The position numbers and the translations under genes were made by a program. Positions 56,801 through 64,000 of a stretch of 64,000 nucleotides of DNA are shown here, piece after piece; the stretch's first letter is position 1; the number at the start of each line of letters is the position of its first letter. Source of the DNA: Clitoria ternatea (lineage: Eukaryota > Streptophyta > Magnoliopsida > Fabales > Fabaceae); contig CM075671.1 of NCBI GenBank assembly GCA_037962975.1, positions 11,331,001 through 11,395,000 of the forward strand. Direction: 5' to 3'. The notes below the pieces were generated by a model, which worked only from the letters and a program-made list of their open reading frames with translations, did not search any database and was not told the origin of the DNA.

Positions 56801-59079
56801 TAGGTTATTATTTATTTATAATTAAATATTATATAATAGTTATATTAGATGAGTACTAAAACTTTACTATATGGTAATTCGTTAGTATATTATAAAATGT
56901 TATTATAATTTTTAATAAATTGTTATTATATTTTAGATTGTTGTTATTGAATAAATTGTTATTATATTATTTATCAAAAAATGGTGTTAGAGTTTATGTT
57001 ATTATTGCTTAATGTATATTACTCCTATAATTCTTATTTTAGATTAGAATCAGTTCAACATATTATATATAACCCAAATTTGTGCTAGGTAATCCAAAAA
57101 AAATCAAATCATAAGTTTTTTTAAAAGAAAACGAGAAAAGCATAAAACTAAACATGAAATTTCAAGCTAACTATTTATCACTAGCCAACCTCACTGACTG
57201 GATTCAGTCATTCAATTCAGAAGTTTATTTTGACACCCGAAGATTAAACAACTACTACAACAATAATAATATAAAAGTTTCTTCACATAATAATCTAAAA
57301 GAAAATTCATGGGATTTGTCATTATGATACTCTACTTATTTACTAATATTAAATTGTCTATCAGTGCATTGATTTTAAAATATTTTATATTATGGGTTTA
57401 AAATATATTATGGTACATGAAATAAAAGTTTAATTTTAATTAATATATTATTAATGTAAAAATATTGATACTAATTGTGACAAACAAATATTAATTGACA
57501 AGATCCTTGACAAAAGACTCTCGTGCCAATTTGTCTCAGGTGTGTGCCTTGCGCCATTCTAGCATCTGAGAAATACGCAAAGTTGAAAATGCTCATCTCA
57601 TAAGGTTCCTACTTCCTACAGATCCTCAAAGGTTCTCAGTTTCTTACATCTATTTTTTCTTACCATTTCATATCATCGTATTTATAAAGGGTCTAATCTA
57701 ATTCCCTTTTCTTAGTAGTGAAATCATATGGTTAATATTCATATGAAATGTTTCGTTTATTAAAATTTGTCTTTATTTTCAGTTTTTACTTTATAATCTT
57801 TGTAAACCATGAAACAAAATGGTAGTTTATCATTAATATTTCGAAATCTCACATAGTCTACCTTATAATATATCGCATGACCTAAATACATGTTATGTTA
57901 CTTTTTCCATTACCAATTAGTTTTGAGATGAAACATTCACATAAATTTTTTCCTTTGTTTTCTAGATGGTTAAATTTCATCAATGCTCCATTTTTTTTAA
58001 TTATCATTAACTGGCTGGATTTAATTTCAATTATGTAATCTGGACTCAATGATAGGTTATTGTTTCTATATAGTGACTGGTGTTTATTTATTTAAGCGTG
58101 AAAATAAGTAAACTCTCAAATCCTGTTTACTTGAGGGTTCTCTTTGCATTTCTAAATTAAGTTGTTGTGCCATTCATTTTCAGGTAGGTGTCCCAGTAAC
58201 TTCAGAAAAAACCAAAACAAATACATGATTTGATATAGGATATGTGTGCCCAAAACTAGAGAGTTGTTGTCTGTCCTTTTTCATAAAGCAGCAAATTGAT
58301 GCATAATTTACAACACTTTGAATTGACCATGTTGCTAACACAACAACAATTGCAAATTGCAAGTTGTCAATCACTTCACCTATACTCATTGCTCCTGTGG
58401 GAGATCAAATCTAGAAACTTTCATAATTGACTGGCATGTAGAGTATTGTTCTGTACATTCCTTGCAAAACTGATGATGCCCTTGTATCTGCTGACTTTAA
58501 CTGTTGTGGACTTGTAGTAGTCAAATTTTGTGATCCTTTTGGGTGTTGAGTGGAACTTCCAACGACACATACATTATTCAAATATATTGAACAAAAATGC
58601 CCAATCAAATCTACTCTGAATAGTTAAGACTAAGAATGCTATATAATGTGCTCTTTTTTGGACTACGGTGTCCTCTATACATGTTGAAGGAAGTTACTCT
58701 GGTTTTATATTAACATTTGGAAGTAGTTCTATAATTTAACTTTAAATTTTGGACTCTATTTTCTGAAAATGAAATTGATATGCAAAATAGTTTTTATTCT
58801 TTCATGCTTTTTGTGTAAAAAAAATGCCATTATAAGGATTAAGTGTCTGATAAAAAAAAAATGGAATCAGTGTTGGTAAAAGAAATTGTTGGAATGTTTA
58901 AAATCAGGTTTGCTAACTTCCATGATCCAAATATTTTAGTTGGCAGCTTGTCTATATATATATAGTTTGTCTTGTGGAATTGAAATAATATTCCACTCAT
59001 CTTCAATTGTAATGTGTAAATAATTGTACTAAAAATTACACTTACCAATTCCCAAGAAAGACTGGAGGAGTCATAAACG
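56801..59079. other. AT-rich DNA, no gene recognised
   Basis: Minus-strand open frames at 58180-58389 and 58411-58608 have a somewhat protein-like composition, but I recognise no family and see no start or splice context. Confidence 0.4.
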
Positions 59080-59420
59080 GTCCAACTTAATACCTAATCT
59101 CCTTAGACAAAATTTTTTATGCAATTAATAGCACAATAACTCACAACAGCTACCAAAAATAAAGGTATTAAATATCCAATAAAGAACACCAGAATTTAAC
59201 GAGGTTCGGCTAATTTTGTCTACGTCTTCGGACACCACTCAATTAATATTTGACTCTAGAAATATTACAAAAGGGAGAGAAAGAATAAACAAAAGTCTTT
59301 ATAATTAACTTAGGCAATTATGGGGTGATTTAAAACTGTAGGAGGGAGTTTCCTTGTATAAGCTAGGAAGGTCCCACTTCCCTTCAAATCTTTTCAATGT
59401 AGGACTTCCCACAGCTAACA
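59080..59420 (-). repeat. 3' LTR of the minus-strand copia
   Basis: The right boundary (59420) is set by TGTTAGCTGTGGG after the purine-rich AAGGTGGAGATC. Contains GCCGAACCTCGTTAAATTC, a block common near the end of Tork-type LTRs. The left boundary is not determined. Confidence 0.5.
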
Positions 59421-59539
59421 GATCTCCACCTTAGGAAGTTTTCATATTTTTCATCTTCAAAATCTTCTCTCAAACAATAGTGGTGTCTTCATTAGTTGAT
59501 CTTCAACTTCTAACAATATTGATAGTCCAAGCAGTGTTA

Positions 59540-61030
59540 AAACTTGACCGTTGTCACCACCTTTGTCAACATATCTGCAGGATTCTGTTATTAGAATCTT
59601 CTGAAGTAGTACTCCACCTTCTTCCAAATCTCCCGTACAAAGTGATGACGAACATCAATGTGCTTCATCCTTGCATGATAAACTTGGTTCTTTGCTAAAT
59701 GAATAGCACTTTGACTATCGTAATGTATTTCCATCTGTTCTTGCCCAATTCCAAGTTCATCAAGTAGACCTTGAAGCCAAATTGCTTCCTTAATAGCCTT
59801 CATAACTGCCATATACTCTACCTCTGTGGTAGACAAAGTCACTATTGGTTGTAAGGTAGACTTCCAACTAATTGGTGCTTTAGCAAGAGTAAAGACATAA
59901 CCAGTAGTTGATTGACGCTTATCCAAATCACTTGCATAGTCAGAATCGTAGTATCCAACTACACATTTATCATTTTGCTAGGTCTTCTCAAACATTAATC
60001 CAATGTCTATAATGTTCAGAATACCGGAGAATCCATTTCACAGCTTGCCAATGCTTTTTACCAGGATCAAGCATATATCTGCTGACAACTCCAACTGCTT
60101 GTGAAATGTCTGGTCTTGTGCATACCATAACATACATCAAACTGCCTATAGTATTAGTATATGGTACTTTTTCCATGTATTCTTGTTCTACACCAGTCTT
60201 TGGAGACAATGATAAACTGAACTTGAAATAAGGAGAAGTGGGGTACTAACTGATTTTGATTTCTCATTAACCCCAAAACGCTTTAATACCTTTCTCAGAT
60301 ACTTTTTTTGTGTCAAACAAAGCCTCCCTAATTTCCTATCTCTATTTATCTTCATGTCAAGAATCTTCTTAGCTTCTCCTAGATTCTTCATTTCAAATTC
60401 CTTCTTCATTTGAGCTTTTAAGTACTCAATCTCCTTATGACTTTTGGATGCTATCAACATATCATTAACATATAGAATGAGATAAATATAGGATCCCTCT
60501 TGAGCTTGCACAAATATACACATTGATCATACTGACTTTGTGTGTCTACTCCATCATAAACTTGTCAAATCATCTATACCACTGCCTTGGAGATTGCTTC
60601 AAATCATACAACGACTTTTCAAGTCTGCAAACCAGTTTCTCTTTTCCAGCAATTTTAAACCCTTTAGGTTGGGTCATATAGATTTCCTCCTCCAAGTCTC
60701 CATGTAAAATTATAGTTTTTACGTCTAATTGAGCAAGTTCCAGATCTATTTATGCTACCAAAGCAAGCAATATTTTGACAGATGGGTGCTTTACAACTAA
60801 GGAAAATACTTCATTATAATCAACTCTCTCTGTTTGAGCATAGCCTTTAGCCACTAATCTTGCTTTGTAGCGAACATCACTTTGCCCAAGAAATCCATCT
60901 TTCTTTGCATACACTCATTTGCATCAAATTTCCTTCTTTCCCATCGGAAGATTGACTAGTCTCCATGTTTGATTCTTATGAAGGGATTGCATTTTATCAT
61001 TCATTGTAATTCTCCACTTATCTTCTTTTG
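59540..61030 (-). pseudogene. Copia RT and RNase H (minus strand)
   Basis: The frames read KARLVAKGYAQTERVDYNEV near 60850, LEKSLYDLKQSPRQWY near 60600, then LILYVNDMLIASKSHKEIEY at about 60490, where the catalytic YVDD is YVND. Further on are VCTRPDISQAVGVVSRYM (about 60115) and RNase H pieces STTGYVFTLAKAPISWKSTL (about 59910) and IHYDSQSAIHLAKN (about 59730). The tail NPADMLTKVV is near 59570. Several stops and frameshifts. Confidence 0.85.
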
Positions 61031-61169
61031 AACTTTAGACTGCTTTATGATAAGTGGCAGGAATATCTTCAATTACAATTAGGGATGCATAAGCCATTGT
61101 ATTTGTGTAACACAGATGAACTTTACTACTCCTTTTTACTTTACGTTTTGCAATTAGCTCTCACGATGA

Positions 61170-62222
61170 CGAAAGTTGTTAAGGAGGTTCTTGAATCGAA
61201 ATCTCTTCTTCATTACACTCCTCTACTACCATGGGAGTATTTTCATTTGTCTTTGTATTTATAGCTGGAATAACAAATTTTCTATCAAACTCCACCTGCT
61301 TTGGAGTTTCCTCTACCGACTTCACATTCTTTAACATGGTAGACTCATCAAAAGTAACATCTCTGCTATGAATTATCTTCTTTGTTTCTAAGCACCAGAG
61401 ATGATATCCTTTCACTTCAGATGTGATCCCCATAAATAGAGCCTTTTTGGCTCTTGGATCTAACTTGGATTCCTTAATATGGTAGAAAACAGTGGATCCA
61501 AATAAATGTAAGGAATCATAGCCTGTAGCAGGTTTTCCATACCATTTTTCAAATGGCGTTAGGCTATTAATCCCAGTTAATGGTAACTGATTCACCAGAT
61601 GACATGCATAAGTCAAAGCTTCAGCCCAAAATTGTACCCAAACTAGCATTGGACAACATGCATCGAACTTTCTCCAACAATGTCTGATTCATGCATTCTG
61701 CCACTCCATTCTGTTGAGGTGTTTCTTTGACTGTGAAGTATCGAACAATACCTTCATCATCACAGACCTTTTGGAAAGGATCATTCTTGTATTCTCCGCC
61801 ATTATTTGAGTTTCAATCATCTTTTCCATGTGAGGAAAATTTTCAACACTTCATCTTTAGTCTTCATAGTATACACCCACACCTTCCGAGAGAAATCATC
61901 CACAAAAGTAACAAAGTAATGTTTTCCTCCCAAAGAAGCCGTTTTGGAAGGTCCCCATACATCAGAGTGAACATAATCCAAAATCTCCTGTGTGTTATAG
62001 ATCGTAGTCCTAAATTTCACTCTTGTCTGCTTCCCCTTGACACAGTGCTCACAAAAGTCTAATTTGCAAGCACATACTCCTTTCAACAATCCTTATTTTG
62101 CAAGCAAGTTCAAGGATTTCTCTCTAGTATGCCCCAAGCATATATGCCATAATTTGGTAGCTTCTATCTCACTATCCTCACTAGAAGTTGTTGCAGCAAT
62201 CCCAGTAATTGTACTACCATGA
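61170..62222 (-). pseudogene. Copia pre-integrase and integrase (minus strand)
   Basis: LWHICLGHTREKSLNLLAK (about 62150) and CEHCVKGKQTRVKF (about 62040) form the zinc region. LDYVHSDVWGPSKTASLGG (about 61990) holds the first catalytic Asp. From 61649 the frame gives VQFWAEALTYACHLVNQLPL, SALFMG-type and FDEST blocks, the usual integrase C-terminal half. The segment with the other two acidic residues (61650-61816) is broken by stops. Confidence 0.8.
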
Positions 62223-62236
62223 TAGTAATACAAATT

Positions 62237-62837
62237 TGATCCGGTCTTGATATCGGTACCTGGGACAGATAGGTAATTACATCCGCTCTCACTATACTAC
62301 TGGCCTCATAGGTATATCTTCAAACTGTAAATCCGTATGAGGCATTCTCCATACCGGTATGTCCAAGATCTTACCTTGCACACCGAAAAGTATCCACGTC
62401 ACCTGACATAAGGTACAAGGTATAGCCGCAAGGGGGATACGCGAGAAACGCGGCTCTCCCTGCGTCGTGTGTCAGAATTGTACACTAGGCAATGTACTAT
62501 ATGTCCCCTGGCTATAAATAGGTAAATCTCATATGCAGAAAGGGTTACGTTATTCTTACTCTCTATTCACTATTACATTGTTCAAATTCCCTAGAATCCT
62601 TATTCTGTTTCACTGACTTGAGTGTCAGAGAATCTTCATAGGTGACGCCACTTTTCACCCCTCTTCAGCGTGAGAGCTTGGTATGTAGGATCTCCGGGAC
62701 AACAAGACCGGATTCTCCCACTAAGAGTTCAGACCACAATACCAGATACTCACTGTACCGGTGAATAAACATTTCTATCCTTAACTTTTGAGGCTGGTCC
62801 CCGCTTCGGATCTTTGACACCGGACTAGACCAGTTCA
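62237..62837 (+). repeat. 5' LTR of the right-edge Tat-related element
   Basis: 601 bp, from TGATCCGGTCTTG to CCAGTTCA. It shares both ends, the TATA region (TATAAATA, 62513-62520) and the block at 62618-62710 with the 806-bp LTR family, but is about 200 bp shorter. Confidence 0.8.
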
Positions 62838-62838
62838 T

Positions 62839-62856
62839 TGGCACGCCCAGTGGGAC
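62839..62856 (+). other. Primer-binding site of the right-edge element
   Basis: TGGCACGCCCAGTGGGAC; one base differs from the site at 10578-10595. Confidence 0.75.
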
Positions 62857-62901
62857 TCGTTAAAGTTATTCCCACTTTCTGTAGAAGTTCAGTAGTCATT
62901 T

Positions 62902-64000
62902 ATGAAGGGTAATGGATGTGAGTTTGCTGAGGGTCACGTAGAGGATGTGACCAACTAACATGTTGATAGGAGACTTCTCTTCGAATCTCCTGGAGTCAGC
63001 TCAAGGAGAGTGATACCTGCAATGGTTTTAGATCCTCGTGATGAAGTCATAAGGCAGCTTAGGGAGGAACTTACGGAGTTAAGGAGGGAAAGGAGACAGA
63101 CAGGGGAGAAGGTGGTATCTCAGGCTGAAGAGACTCACCACACTACTGGAAGATAGAAGTCTACGACTCTCCAATATTCAAAGATCCCCATATACGAGGA
63201 AAGGGAGCAGACCTAAGACTCGGGTGATAGAGTTAGTGGAAGGAAGAAGGAGTTAATGGTAGCGACTCCCGGAGCGTATCAGCTCAATGTCCCTTTTTCT
63301 AGGAGATTAATGAGCGTGCCTATCCCCAGGCACTTGTAGACAACTCAACCACTCTCCATTGGAAAGTATAACAGAGAAATTAACCCCACTAAGCATCTCG
63401 ATGCTTACATTTATGATGTACTTAGGGGAAGACGAGACTGTGATGTGCAGGATGTTTCCACGTACCCTGATGAAAGAGGCCCTTAGCTGGTTTAAGGGGC
63501 TATCCTTTGGTTCAATAGACTTCTGGGAGGAGATGGCAGCAGCTTTCGAGAACCATTTCGTCATTTCCAAGGATGTCCCCAGGACGTCTCACACCTTGGC
63601 CCAGATTAGGAAAGGGGAGAGCGAAACTCTTAAGAAGTTTCTGAAGAGGTTCTACAAGGAGGAAGCCATGGTGCCTAATCTCACAAAAGCCATTCAGCTG
63701 CATATCGTCATTGAGGCCCTCCAGCCCGGATCATCTTTTGCCCTGTCTTTGACAAAGAGTCCTCCGACGATGTATGAAGAATTCTGAAAGAAGGCTTCAA
63801 AGTATGTGGGTATAGAGATGCACCTGGAAGCCACAACGGCTTGGGCTAAACCACCAGTTCCTTCGCCTTAACCACGAAGGGATAAGGAGAGGGTAAGGCC
63901 GGACAGATATTTCTAGATGGATGATTTTAGGGGCCCTTGACCCCGGCAGCAAGACAGGCGAGTGGCTTCTTTTAGCAATTACGCACCGCTGAACGCTAAG
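62902..64000 (+). pseudogene. Tat-lineage gag of the right-edge element
   Basis: The ATG at 62902 (MKGNGCEFAEGHVEDV) corresponds to the start at 10640. Stops occur near 62957, 63155, 63214 and 63337, and a frameshift near 63415. The core then reads MCRMFPRTLMKEALSWF and TLKKFLKRFYKEEAM, and PNLTKAIQLHIVIEALQPGS is open where the other copy has a TAG. Further stops near 63785, 63868 and 63913. It continues past the window end. Confidence 0.85.

Larger units (their letters stand above)
59080..62236 (-). mobile_element. Ty1/copia element, minus strand, truncated at its 5' end
   Basis: In element orientation it runs from the pre-integrase region at 62222 down through integrase, RT, RNase H and the 3' LTR near 59420. 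Gag and the 5' LTR are cut away or displaced by the Tat-like element that starts at 62237. Multiple frameshifts and stops are present. The domain sequences resemble the Tork/TNT1-type lineage. Confidence 0.8.
62237..64000 (+). mobile_element. Tat-related retrotransposon, 5' part, cut by the window end
   Basis: LTR, primer-binding site and gag of a relative of the 9771-20707 element. Inserted in the minus-strand copia at 62236 (left flank AAATT). The 3' part lies off the window, so a target duplication cannot be tested. Confidence 0.85.

Noticed and set aside
58180..58608. Minus-strand frames that might be exons of a transporter-like gene
   Set aside because: No family motif, no convincing splice sites or start, and the resemblance was too vague to name.
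62232..62236. AAATT at the left of the right-edge Tat element and at the right of the other Tat element, as one shared target duplication
   Set aside because: The sequences beyond the five bases differ, so the match is most simply chance in AT-rich DNA.

Overview
This window is nuclear DNA from a flowering plant, probably a eudicot. The support is the plant LTR-retrotransposon lineages (Ty3/gypsy Tat, Athila-like and Tekay/Del; Ty1/copia), a CACTA terminus, MITEs, GT-AG introns, and the 3' part of a plant-type DUF2985/PLAC8 gene. A legume is possible from the style of the repeats, but I cannot show it. About four fifths of the window is transposable elements, many nested and all decayed.

Layout, left to right. 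1-1247: 3' end of a PLAC8/DUF2985 membrane-protein gene (+), the only gene that looks functional. 3293-9770: an Athila-like element with gag and protease, no RT or integrase, and a second ORF with a plant 'Transposase_32'-like region; its right end is lost. 9771-20707: a Tat-lineage Ty3/gypsy element with matching 806-bp LTRs, gag-pro-RT-RNaseH-aRNH-INT in pieces, and a degenerate antisense ORF between pol and the 3' LTR. 20708-32010: the 3' part of a long Tekay-like LTR, split by a complete Tekay/Del chromovirus on the minus strand (22169-30986). 32179-33269: a foldback element whose arms contain tRNA-like A and B boxes. 33275-44851: a Ty1/copia element with 163-bp LTRs and TTTTT target duplications. 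Its gag is split by a 5.2-kb composite insertion (35471-40645) that ends in a CACTA terminus. 46938-47760: a gypsy integrase remnant. 47896-48905: three exons of an alpha-SNAP gene, cut off by an 828-bp inverted repeat and a second copy of the long Tekay-like LTR. 51430-51936: a copia integrase scrap. 52-59 kb: AT-rich DNA with MITEs and microsatellites. 59.1-62.2 kb: a minus-strand copia element. 62237-64000: the start of another Tat-like element inserted into that copia.

The elements themselves fix the order of several events: Tekay (22169-30986) inserted into an older LTR; the copia inserted beside the foldback element; the CACTA/composite inserted into the copia gag; the right-edge Tat inserted into the minus-strand copia. 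The Tat, Tekay and right-edge elements share an LTR segment of about 500 bp although they belong to different lineages.

I found no convincing new biological system. The observations most worth checking are the LTR segment shared between lineages, the antisense ORF with a possible intron, the splice acceptor directly before the ATG of the second ORF in the Athila-like element, the paired ACGCGTAGCGTC motifs in that element, and the tRNA-like boxes in the foldback arms.
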